Shown: in pieces, positions 5,336 to 10,794 of the stretch | How positions within the stretch are numbered: the stretch's first letter is position 1 | Layout of the letters: every line of letters begins with the position of its first letter | From: JBKJTP01 sp046590195 | GTDB lineage: Bacteria > Bacteroidota > Ignavibacteria > Palsa-1295 | NCBI GenBank assembly: GCA_046590195.1 | Contig: JBKJTP010000030.1 | Coordinates: forward strand, 1-10,794 | DNA: 10,794 nucleotides | Reading direction: 5' to 3' | Made by a program: the position numbers and the translations under genes | The notes under the pieces: generated by a model | What the model saw: only the letters and a program-made list of their open reading frames with translations | Database searches by the model: none | Told to the model about the DNA's origin: nothing

Positions 5336-5983
5336 ATGCTTAGAAGAAGTACCGTTCTTCTCCTTTTCGCGATTTCATTAACGCTCACAGCTTCAAGTTG
5401 CCAGCTCTTCGCGCCTAAAGTGAAAGTGGTAGAGGAGAAGCGTGCGCCGTATGAGCCGATACCGAACGCGCTTTCGGACGAGTACTTCCATTCGCCAACT
5501 GGCGACATCGTCGGTCGCTTCCCGAAGGGATGGCTGCAGGTTAATGTTGAGAATGATCCTGATCTCGATCAGATCCTCTTCATTTATACTGATGCAAAGC
5601 GCGCGAACGGCCTCGTCCTCACCGAGGTACCAGGCTCAGCTGAAGTGCGCAGGCTGGTGGAGCGTGATGGACTCGTGGCGTTGACGCAGGAGAGCTTCAG
5701 GCTCAAGTCAGCGAAGAGCAAGCACGAGCTTTCGATCACTCGTCAGCCAGAGATCTTCACGATCGCCAGCGATCTCTTCGCGAGTTACGAGTACTCTAGT
5801 ACAGATGAGAGCGGCAGCAAGAAGTACCATCGTGCAGTTGTCTTTACGACCGGCGACCGATTCTACGAGCTCTCGATGGTGCAATTGAGTGTTCAATCGG
5901 AAGAGGCCGCAAACGAGAACTTCCGTTTATTACAGTCTGTTATCGGCGCTCTCGAAGGGGTAGCCGAGGTCAAAGGCGTGTAG
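5336..5983 (+). CDS. Lipoprotein of unknown function
   Basis: The reading frame is open far upstream into nusG, but the ATG at 5336 starts a clear lipoprotein signal peptide: MLRRS, a hydrophobic stretch, then TASS-C22. This gives 215 residues. After a short linker the mature protein has HSPTGDIVGRFPKGWLQVNV, then alternating strands and helices with EYSSTDESGSKKYHRAVVFTTGDRFYELSM and a C-terminal helix NENFRLLQSVIGALEG. The pattern of an opening β-hairpin with 'F-P-x-GW', a central YHRAVVF-x-x-GDRFYEL strand pair and a final helix recalls PsbP/Mog1-like α/β folds, but this is inference from shape only. It should be lipid-anchored in the periplasm or outer membrane. It lies 37 bases after nusG in the same direction and is probably co-transcribed. 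No family name is offered. Confidence 0.82.
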   Translation: MLRRSTVLLLFAISLTLTASSCQLFAPKVKVVEEKRAPYEPIPNALSDEYFHSPTGDIVGRFPKGWLQVNVENDPDLDQILFIYTDAKRANGLVLTEVPGSAEVRRLVERDGLVALTQESFRLKSAKSKHELSITRQPEIFTIASDLFASYEYSSTDESGSKKYHRAVVFTTGDRFYELSMVQLSVQSEEAANENFRLLQSVIGALEGVAEVKGV

Positions 5984-6033
5984 GTATTCATGGTAACTAC
6001 GCATCGCTTTTGAGCCGCATTCTTTCATGTTTT

Positions 6034-6105
6034 TCGGGCGTCGCCAAGTGGTAAGGCAACGGTTTTTGGTTCCGTCACTCGTAGGTTCGAATCCTTCCGC
6101 CCGAG
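6034..6105 (+). tRNA. tRNA-Gln (UUG)
   Basis: The acceptor stem TCGGGCG pairs with CGCCCGA (6098-6104), with discriminator G at 6105. The anticodon loop is TTTTGGT with anticodon TTG at 6066-6068, and the T arm has the normal GGTTCGAATCC. The lowest anticodon-stem pair is T-T. CCA is not encoded. The tRNA precedes prs, a pairing that I recall from Chlorobi-group genomes. Confidence 0.95.
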
Positions 6106-6155
6106 CAAGCTTTTCACGAGCAAGTTTCATCTCGCTATTAACGCAGATCCTTTTT

Positions 6156-6291
6156 GGGTCTTCGGGACTATGGGCCTTTGGGTCTATGGGTATTTGAAGA
6201 TCTTCATTGACTGGATCGTGCTGACCGCAACGGCTCTTGTAGTACGCAACTACCCGCAGACCCAGAGACCCGAACACCCGTAGACCCGTAC
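6156..6291. repeat. Octamer palindrome, GGGTCTAT type, in prs leader
   Basis: The left arm is exactly five 8-mers: GGGTCTTC, GGGACTAT, GGGCCTTT, GGGTCTAT, GGGTATTT (6156-6195). The right arm is exactly five 8-mers: ACCCGCAG, ACCCAGAG, ACCCGAAC, ACCCGTAG, ACCCGTAC (6252-6291). Read on the other strand the right arm is again GGGT-based, so the arms face each other across a 56-base spacer. The right arm ends 7 bases before the prs start codon. Confidence 0.92.
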
Positions 6292-6298
6292 CCCCTGG

Positions 6299-7234
6299 AT
6301 GTCGCAACCTGTAATCGTCACCGGCCGCAGCAATGCTCACTTCGCAGAGTCTGTAGCGAAAGCCCTCGGAGTACCCGTCTCTAGCGTGCGCATCCGTAAC
6401 TTCTCCGACGGAGAGTTGTGGGTAAAGTACGATGAGAATATCCGCGGTGCTGATCTCTACATCATTCAGTCGACGATGCCGCCATCAGACAACCTGATGG
6501 AGCTTCTCATGCTGATCGACGCTGCAAAGCGCGCAAGCGCTAAGCGCATCACCGCAGTGATCCCGTATTTCGGTTACGCCAGACAAGACCGTAAGGATCA
6601 GCCACGCGTTGCGATCACAAGCAAGCTTGTTGCGAATCTCATCACCGAAGCTGGTGCCGATCGCGTCATGTCAATGGACCTTCACGCGCCGCAGCTTCAG
6701 GGATTCTTCGATATTCCGTTCGATCACTTGTACGCATCGAACGTCTTCGTCAAGCACTTCCAGGGCGAGAAGCTCAAGAACATCGCGATCGCTTCGCCTG
6801 ACGTCGGCGGTTCGAAGATGGCCCGTGCATACGCAAAGCGTTTCAACTCCGATCTTATCATCATCGATAAGCGCCGTCCGGCGCCGAACGTCGCCGAAGT
6901 AATGAACATCATCGGCGATCCGAAAGGCCACACGATCATCTTGGTCGACGACATGATCGATACCGGCGGTACATTCGCTAACGCAGCAAAAGCGCTCGTC
7001 GATGCAGGCGCGAAAGCAGTCTATGGCGCAGTAACGCATCCGGTCTTGTCGGGACAAGCCGTGCAGCGCCTCGAGAACTCACCGCTCGAATATCTCCTCG
7101 TCACCGACACTATTCCGCTGAAGAACCCATCGCCAAAGATCAAGTGTAAGACCGTCAGCAAGGTCTTCGCCGAAGCCATCCGCCGCACCCACGAAGATAA
7201 ATCCATTAGCTCGCTCTTCGACGCGGAGAAGTAG
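6299..7234 (+). CDS. prs: Ribose-phosphate pyrophosphokinase (PRPP synthase)
   Basis: This 311-residue class I PRPP synthase transfers pyrophosphate from ATP to ribose 5-phosphate. The product, PRPP, feeds purine, pyrimidine, NAD, histidine and tryptophan synthesis in the cytoplasm. Family motifs are intact: NFSDGELWVKYDENIRG near residues 34-50, the GYARQDRK loop near 96-103, SMDLHAPQLQGFF near 125-137, SPDVGGSKMARAYAKRF near 165-181, KRRPAPN near 192-198, and the PRPP-binding loop LVDDMIDTGGT near 216-226. The length matches the family. The ATG at 6299 begins with the usual MSQPVIVTGRSNAHF strand. There is no Shine-Dalgarno site, because the octamer palindrome fills the leader. It follows tRNA-Gln; the ribosomal L25 gene often found downstream in related bacteria is absent. 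Confidence 0.98.
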   Translation: MSQPVIVTGRSNAHFAESVAKALGVPVSSVRIRNFSDGELWVKYDENIRGADLYIIQSTMPPSDNLMELLMLIDAAKRASAKRITAVIPYFGYARQDRKDQPRVAITSKLVANLITEAGADRVMSMDLHAPQLQGFFDIPFDHLYASNVFVKHFQGEKLKNIAIASPDVGGSKMARAYAKRFNSDLIIIDKRRPAPNVAEVMNIIGDPKGHTIILVDDMIDTGGTFANAAKALVDAGAKAVYGAVTHPVLSGQAVQRLENSPLEYLLVTDTIPLKNPSPKIKCKTVSKVFAEAIRRTHEDKSISSLFDAEK

Positions 7235-7500
7235 CAGCTCGTATCCGCCTTTAGCGAGCAGGTTGCTATAAGAACTATGGCGCAATAGTTGCATGGAGGA
7301 AATCCACGCTCGAAGCATTCGCCCAGCAGCTATCGAGAATTACTAATCTGCGTGACGATCGTTTGCGATCGTCCTTTCGCTGCAATTCAGCAGCGGTAAA
7401 GCCGTAGAACTAGCAGCTTCAACAGATAAAAGCAATTGGTTGCTTTTGTGCACGCCCGGCGTTTGCGTGCATCTATTGCTTACCCGATCCTACTCCTCGA
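7235..7500. other. Hairpin-rich gap between prs and kinase gene
   Basis: No coding region is credible. Four separate stems occur: GACGATCG/CGATCGTC (7354-7361 with 7366-7373), GCTGC/GCAGC (7379-7383 with 7390-7394), AAAAGCAA/TTGCTTTT (7428-7435 with 7440-7447), and GCACGC/GCGTGC (7450-7455 with 7465-7470). The first and third probably end prs transcription. The remainder should hold the kinase promoter, which I cannot pinpoint. Confidence 0.5.
7428..7447. terminator. Probable terminator downstream of prs
   Basis: A perfect 8-bp AAAAGCAA / TTGCTTTT stem with a TTGG loop ends in a T-run in the plus direction and, by symmetry, in the minus direction too. A GC-richer stem without a T-run lies at 7354-7373 and may act with it. 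Confidence 0.5.
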
Positions 7501-7650
7501 TTGACGCCACCACCTGAGAAATTAAAAGAACCATCAACGGGACGAACCTCGCTTGATTCGAAGATCACCTACGGAGTTCTTCTTACAGCCGTTCTTCTTG
7601 CGGGCATCGTGTTGTTCTCGCGTTCCACCCTCACAGATGCAAAGGTGTGA
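7501..7650 (+). pseudogene. N-terminal part of CHASE3 sensor kinase, ended by in-frame TGA
   Basis: From a TTG at 7501, 49 codons read MTPPPEKLKEP..., then KITYGVLLTAVLLAGIVLFSRS (residues about 21-42), a membrane span, then STLTDAKV and a TGA at 7648-7650. The frame is the same as that of the kinase frame starting at 7687. Codons 51-62 after the TGA continue (SDGVLHSADIQR) into residues that fit the start of a CHASE3 domain. A CHASE3 sensor needs a first membrane span just here, so this piece is very probably the original N-terminus of the kinase. The TTG is the only in-frame start after a TAG at 7411. No good ribosome-binding site is seen. Confidence 0.7.
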
Positions 7651-7686
7651 AGCGACGGGGTACTGCATTCCGCCGATATTCAGCGC

Positions 7687-8946
7687 GTGACATACGCATT
7701 TGAAGCTCATCTCCGTACCGCTGAATCCGTGCAAAGAAGTTTTATCCTCACCAAGGATTCAACTTATCTCGATCGGCTCACGCTTGAGTTACAAAACGGC
7801 AAGGACAATCTCGATACATTGCTCGCGCTAACATCGGATAATAAGATCCAGACTGCGCGATTGATGGGGCTGGATAGTTTGCTTCAGGCACGCACGAAGA
7901 CGATCACTCGCGGACTTGAACTTGGTGCTGGTGGTCTGGACGATCTAATTGCATTTGTCAAAGCTGGGCAAGGCAAAGAGGAGATGGCCCATATCGACTC
8001 AGTCCTGCACAGCGTCCGCATCGAGGAAGCCCGATTGCAGACATCGAGATATCAAGAGCTGACCGACTCAAGGGAGTGGACCCAGTGGCTGCTACTCGCT
8101 GTACTGATCGTTGGTCTCGTGGTACTTGGAGCCGTGTACTTCGGATTCAGATTCGACATCACTAAGCGACTCCACGCAGAGAACAAGCTTGATGACGTGA
8201 TCGCTGAACTCCGTCAATCAAATCTCTCGCTGGTCTCGAGCAATAAAGAGCTTGAGAGCTTCGCATCTATCGCATCGCACGATCTGCAGGAGCCGCTGCG
8301 CAAGATCCAATCATTCTCCGATTTGCTGAAAGTGCGGCATGAGGCGGAGCTATCGCCAGGGGCGTTGCAACTGCTCGAGAAAATGTCCGGTGCTGCTACG
8401 CGAATGCGTCAGTTGATCGACAATCTCCTGACCTACAGCCGTTTCTCGAAGGGCGCGCAGGAGATCAAGCCGACAGATATGAACGAATGCGTATCGCGCA
8501 TTATCTCGGACCTCGACGTCCGCATCGCAACGAAGGGCGCAACGATCAACGTCGGCCAATTGCCAACGATCCAGGCAGACCGCTTCCAGCTCGAGCAGTT
8601 ATTCCTCAACTTGCTTAGCAACGCATTGAAGTTTTCCGAAGAGGGGAAGCCGCCCGTCATCGATATCGAGGAGGTTGACGCGAGCAGATTACCCGCGGCG
8701 GTTTCTCAGACGATCACGCAGCCATCGCATGTCATCTCGGTGAAGGACAATGGGATCGGGTTGGACGTAGCATACTCTGAGAAGATCTTCGGCATGTTCC
8801 AGCGCTTGCATTCAAAGGCGCAGTATGAAGGCACCGGCATCGGCTTAGCGATCTGTAAGAAGATCGTCGAACGTCACAACGGTACGATCACTGTCGTGAG
8901 CAAGCTAGGTGAAGGCTCGGAATTTCTACTGACCTTCCCAAAATAA
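7687..8946 (+). CDS. CHASE3-type sensor histidine kinase, N-terminus interrupted upstream
   Basis: Counted from the GTG at 7687 (419 residues), the protein begins inside a CHASE3 sensor domain: AESVQRSFILTKDSTYL corresponds to the family's AETGQRGYLLTG-x3-YL. A membrane span follows (WTQWLLLAVLIVGLVVLGAV, about 131-152), then a helical linker. HisKA has ASHDLQEPLRKI with phospho-acceptor His198. The ATPase domain has the N box (LLSNALKFS, Asn312), G1 (DNGIG from Asp354), the FGMFQRLHS F box and G2 (GTGIGLAI from Gly382). The catalytic half is intact and complete. The first membrane span lies in the same frame upstream, at 7501-7650, cut off by a TGA. So this is either a true nonsense mutation, a read error, or a kinase now starting at GTG 7687 with one span only. 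Two response regulators follow, suggesting a phosphorelay. Confidence 0.85.
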   Translation: MTYAFEAHLRTAESVQRSFILTKDSTYLDRLTLELQNGKDNLDTLLALTSDNKIQTARLMGLDSLLQARTKTITRGLELGAGGLDDLIAFVKAGQGKEEMAHIDSVLHSVRIEEARLQTSRYQELTDSREWTQWLLLAVLIVGLVVLGAVYFGFRFDITKRLHAENKLDDVIAELRQSNLSLVSSNKELESFASIASHDLQEPLRKIQSFSDLLKVRHEAELSPGALQLLEKMSGAATRMRQLIDNLLTYSRFSKGAQEIKPTDMNECVSRIISDLDVRIATKGATINVGQLPTIQADRFQLEQLFLNLLSNALKFSEEGKPPVIDIEEVDASRLPAAVSQTITQPSHVISVKDNGIGLDVAYSEKIFGMFQRLHSKAQYEGTGIGLAICKKIVERHNGTITVVSKLGEGSEFLLTFPK

Positions 8947-8994
8947 GCGAACTACTACCCGTTCGCATTTACAGGTTTACTATCCAACTTACTT

Positions 8995-9435
8995 ATGAGA
9001 AACATCTCTATCCTAATGGCTGACGACGATCACGACGATCATCAGCTTACACGCGACGCAATCGAAAGAAACAAGCTTGCCAACCCGCTTAACTCGGTCT
9101 ATGACGGCGAAGAGCTCTTGACCTACCTGCGCAAGGAAGGTAAATATTCGAATGCCGAGACGCCGGGACTGATCCTGCTCGATCTCAACATGCCGAAGCT
9201 CGATGGACGCGAGGCGCTTGAGCAGATCAAGAAGGATCCTGCGCTGTGCGGTATCCCTGTGATCGTCATGACCACGTCGCAAGCGGAGGAAGATATCTAT
9301 CGTAGCTACGATCTCGGCGCTAACTCATTCATCAGTAAGCCTGTTACATTCGATGGACTCGTCGATGTGATCAAATCGCTTGGCCAATACTGGTTTCAGA
9401 TCGTTCAACTCCCCGTTCCTGAGAAGAGAAGCTAA
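8995..9435 (+). CDS. Single-domain response regulator, Rcp1-like
   Basis: This 146-residue receiver has no output domain. The acidic pocket is Asp10-Asp12 (ADDDHDD), the phospho-acceptor is Asp63 (LLDLNMPK), the switch Thr is Thr93 (VIVMTTS), and the conserved lysine is Lys115 in FISKP. The long loop between strands 2 and 3 (GEELLTYLRKEGKY) and the TFDGL...GQYWFQIVQLP end are typical of Rcp1-type receivers, which pair with phytochrome-like or CHASE-type kinases. It starts 48 bases after the kinase stop and should be co-transcribed and phosphorylated by that kinase. It acts by protein contact or as a phospho-carrier rather than by binding DNA. Confidence 0.93.
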   Translation: MRNISILMADDDHDDHQLTRDAIERNKLANPLNSVYDGEELLTYLRKEGKYSNAETPGLILLDLNMPKLDGREALEQIKKDPALCGIPVIVMTTSQAEEDIYRSYDLGANSFISKPVTFDGLVDVIKSLGQYWFQIVQLPVPEKRS

Positions 9436-9441
9436 ATAAAA

Positions 9442-9474
9442 CTAAGCTAAGCTAAGCTAAGCATGGTGCTTAGC
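9442..9474. repeat. CTAAG pentamer run ending in a hairpin
   Basis: Four tandem CTAAG units (9442-9461) run directly into GCTAAGC / GCTTAGC (9456-9462 with 9468-9474), a perfect 7-bp stem with an ATGGT loop. It lies between the two response regulator genes, 7 bases after the first stop codon. There is no T-run, so an mRNA processing or stability element is more likely than a terminator. Confidence 0.7.
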
Positions 9475-9499
9475 GATACTTCGGATCTTCTCCCATAGC

Positions 9500-9946
9500 A
9501 TGTTATCAAAAATTGGTGTTGCAGGACTTCGCGTCGTGATGGCGGACGATGATCCCGACGATTACGAAATGGTGCAAACCTGTCTTGCGCAGGCGATGCC
9601 GGATGCAACGCTCGACTGGGTCGTATCCGGTGATCAGCTCATGTCCTATCTCTATCGCCACCACCCTTACGCGGATGCCCGCAGGCCGGACCTGATCTTC
9701 ATGGACATCGAAATGCCGGGCAAGCGAGGGACAGAAGTGCTCACGGAGTTAAAGCGAAACCCGTTCTTTCGGCGGATCCCTGTGATCATGTTCAGCACAT
9801 CGCAGACGGAGATCGCCGTCAACGAAGCCTACCACAACGGCGCGAGCAGCTACGTCGTCAAAGCCAGCGACTACACACAATTCCAACGATCGATCGCCTC
9901 GATCGTCGGCTACTGGTCCTCGATCGTGCTGCTACCCGCAGGATAG
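9500..9946 (+). CDS. Second single-domain response regulator, Rcp1-like
   Basis: This 148-residue receiver without output domain has acidic residues Asp16-Asp18 (ADDDPDD), phospho-acceptor Asp69 (FMDIEMPG), and Ser/Thr99-101 (FSTSQ) in the switch position. The conserved lysine is Lys121 but is followed by Ala rather than the usual Pro (VVKAS), a mild departure. It is parallel to the preceding receiver in length, the ADDD-x-DD motif and the C-terminal GYW-x-SIVLLP, so the two are paralogues, though well diverged. It follows in the same direction 64 bases later. With the kinase it probably forms a branched or two-step relay. The ATG at 9500 gives a normal N-terminus; no Shine-Dalgarno site is seen. 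Confidence 0.93.
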   Translation: MLSKIGVAGLRVVMADDDPDDYEMVQTCLAQAMPDATLDWVVSGDQLMSYLYRHHPYADARRPDLIFMDIEMPGKRGTEVLTELKRNPFFRRIPVIMFSTSQTEIAVNEAYHNGASSYVVKASDYTQFQRSIASIVGYWSSIVLLPAG

Positions 9947-9992
9947 GGAAGTAGACATCCGTCGTCCCTGGTAGGCGCAGGTCTTAGCCGAT

Positions 9993-10196
9993 TCAATCAG
10001 CCTCAAACAACTCCACGATCTTATTCTTGTACTCTTCATCGTTGTAATGAATGAGTTCGAACTTGACAGGCCGGCCAGCTTCGCCCAGGCCTAGCTCGTC
10101 AAGATGTCGTGGCTTTGCCCCGTTACATAACTCGAAGAGCTTCTGAAGTACCGCGTTTTGTCGTGAATCGAAAAGCCTACGATCCTCCAGCATCAA
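9993..10196 (-). CDS. Unrecognised short protein, probably 5'-truncated
   Basis: The frame begins at TTG 10196 or the adjoining ATG 10193 and gives about 67 residues: LEDRRLFDSRQNAVLQKLF, a middle with HLDELGLGE, and KFELIHYNDEEYKNKIVELFEAD. The composition looks like a real globular or helical protein fragment, charged and with a well-formed C-terminal helix. The same frame stays open upstream past 10310, and the first codons (LPLPLKDALSCYADL, from about 10241) also look protein-like. Further out it runs into the heptamer repeats, where the sequence is no longer credible as protein. So this is either a small gene or the 3' stump of a longer one whose front was replaced by the repeat block. 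It is the only minus-strand frame here and has no clear partner. Function unknown. Confidence 0.45.
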   Translation of the reverse strand: MMLEDRRLFDSRQNAVLQKLFELCNGAKPRHLDELGLGEAGRPVKFELIHYNDEEYKNKIVELFEAD

Positions 10197-10311
10197 ATCT
10201 GCGTAACAGCTAAGCGCATCCTTCAGGGGAAGAGGCAGATGCAGAATGTGGATAAATAAGCCCTGAAAAGTATTGCTTTTTGGCTTTTTATTTCGTATAT
10301 TTGCAGGACTT
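10197..10311. other. Gap before the repeat block
   Basis: There is no gene on the plus strand. On the minus strand the frame of the short protein at 9993-10196 continues open but without a standard start codon. The stretch turns A/T-rich from about 10265, with runs of T, and holds the promoter-like TATATTTG box. Confidence 0.4.
10273..10303 (+). promoter_or_regulatory. Promoter-like TTG-N20-TATATTTG
   Basis: TTG at 10273-10275 is followed after 20 bases by TATATTTG (10296-10303), a fair match to the Bacteroidota TTTG/TAnnTTTG promoter. There is no plus-strand gene downstream in the window, only repeats, so it would drive a non-coding transcript or something beyond the window, or be chance in an A/T-rich patch. 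Confidence 0.3.
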
Positions 10312-10480
10312 CGGGAGTTCTGAATGTTGAGTTCTGAGTTCTGAATTTGGGGAGCGTGTGTGTATTCGTGCTCGTCCCGGGCAGATTTCTCGCTCTGCTC
10401 GAAATGACTTCGCTGGATACTTTGCTGTGCGATATGATTCGTTGATTTATAAGGAGTTAAGTGGTGTGGATGTAGCGCGA
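10312..10480. repeat. Composite repeat module, copy A
   Basis: It starts with heptamers GTTCTGA, ATGTTGA, GTTCTGA, GTTCTGA (10317-10344), then TTGGGGAGCGTGTGTG. An ATTTC...GAAAT palindrome (10385-10389 with 10401-10405) with CTCGAAATGAC follows, and then GATTCGTTGATTTATAAGG (from 10436). Copy B repeats the first 41 bases exactly at 10486-10526. Confidence 0.85.
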
Positions 10481-10485
10481 GGATC

Positions 10486-10655
10486 CGGGAGTTCTGAATG
10501 TTGAGTTCTGAGTTCTGAATTTGGGGGGCGTGTGTGAATTTGTGCTTGACCTCCGGGGATTGCTTCGGCTGAGGCCTCGCGAGGACAGCAGGGCTTTGTG
10601 AAGCGGGTCGTTGATTTATAAGGACTTAGGTGGCGTCAGAGGTGAGAGGGGGTAT
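10486..10655. repeat. Composite repeat module, copy B
   Basis: The first 41 bases are identical to copy A (10312-10352), 174 bases downstream. The next 20 match at about 17. The middle carries a different and decayed insert, GGGATTGCTTCGGC...GCGAGGAC (about 10556-10585), in the place where copy A has its ATTTC palindrome. The end again has TCGTTGATTTATAAGGA (10608-10624). Confidence 0.85.
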
Positions 10656-10660
10656 TGCTT

Positions 10661-10724
10661 TGGGTGTGTGAATTCGCGCTTGACCCTGGAAGATTGCTTC
10701 GTCGTGCCTCCTCGCAATGACAGG
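10661..10724. repeat. Partial third module with ATTGC palindrome
   Basis: TGGGTGTGTGAATTCGCGCTTGACC matches the part of copy B after its heptamers, now without the heptamers themselves. Then comes ATTGC (10693-10697), TTCGTCGTGCCTCCTC, GCAAT (10714-10718) and GACAGG. Read on the minus strand this is close to the GTCATTGCGAGG...GAAGCAATC intergenic repeat that I recall from many bacterial genomes. Confidence 0.75.
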
Positions 10725-10727
10725 TTT

Positions 10728-10787
10728 CCCCTCACTCAGTCCTCAGTCCTCAGTCCTCAGTCCTCAGTCCTAGAACCTCAGTCCTCC
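10728..10787. repeat. TCCTCAG heptamer run
   Basis: After CCTCACTCAG there are four tandem TCCTCAG heptamers (period 7), then a TCCTAGA variant, ACCTCAG and TCCTCCA. It may be the left arm of another heptamer palindrome whose right arm lies beyond the window. Confidence 0.85.
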
Positions 10788-10794
10788 AGAGCAG

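Noticed and set aside
5930..6340. 136-codon minus-strand frame
   Set aside because: It runs through tRNA-Gln, the octamer palindrome and the start of prs; it is chance openness.
7285..7344. Possible 17-codon small gene starting MEEIHARS
   Set aside because: It is too short, has no ribosome-binding site or neighbour support, and is likely chance.
7648..7650. TGA as selenocysteine or reassigned codon
   Set aside because: No convincing SECIS-type hairpin follows, CHASE3 domains have no conserved Cys/Sec here, and TGA ends other genes in this window.
10312..10660. Insertion sequence
   Set aside because: There is no transposase frame, no terminal inverted repeats flanking the block, and no target duplication.
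10312..10794. CRISPR array
   Set aside because: Repeats are 7-base tandem monomers or 170-base composites without regular unique spacers, and no cas gene is present.

Overview
The window looks like a chromosomal segment from a bacterium of the Bacteroidota/Chlorobiota (FCB) superphylum, perhaps a Kapabacteria- or Ignavibacteria-like lineage. This is inference. It rests on the tRNA-Gly / rpmG / tRNA-Trp / secE / nusG cluster, three small lipoproteins ending their signal peptides in -SC, few clear Shine-Dalgarno sites, two TATATTTG (TAnnTTTG-type) boxes, and Rcp1-like response regulators beside a CHASE3-type kinase.

Layout. 1-1299: 3' part of a gene for a very charged coiled-coil protein with four 57-residue repeats. 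1375-1920: a RibD/DHFR-fold reductase, ending at a strong bidirectional terminator. 1975-2961: two paralogous small lipoproteins in tandem on the minus strand. 3307-5298: translation/secretion housekeeping block (tRNA-Gly, small zinc ribbon, L33, tRNA-Trp, SecE, NusG). 5336-5983: a third, unrelated lipoprotein. 6034-7234: tRNA-Gln and ribose-phosphate pyrophosphokinase. 7501-9946: a sensor kinase and two single-domain response regulators, probably one signalling unit; the kinase frame is broken near its N-terminus by an in-frame TGA. 9993-10196: an unrecognised short minus-strand reading frame, probably truncated. 10197-10794: no gene, only repeats.

The least ordinary feature is a set of intergenic elements made of back-to-back 7- or 8-base monomers. 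In several, two arms of tandem monomers face each other as an imperfect palindrome around a short spacer. Each uses a different monomer (TTCTTAA, TTCTGAR, GGGTCTAT, TCCTCAG). They lie between genes, directly in front of the zinc-ribbon gene, tRNA-Trp and prs, and fill the last 500 bases together with short palindromes that resemble intergenic repeats known from many bacteria. I found no CRISPR array, insertion sequence with transposase, phage gene or defence system. The candidates for something undescribed are the monomer-palindrome family, the lipoprotein pair and the structured secE-nusG gap.
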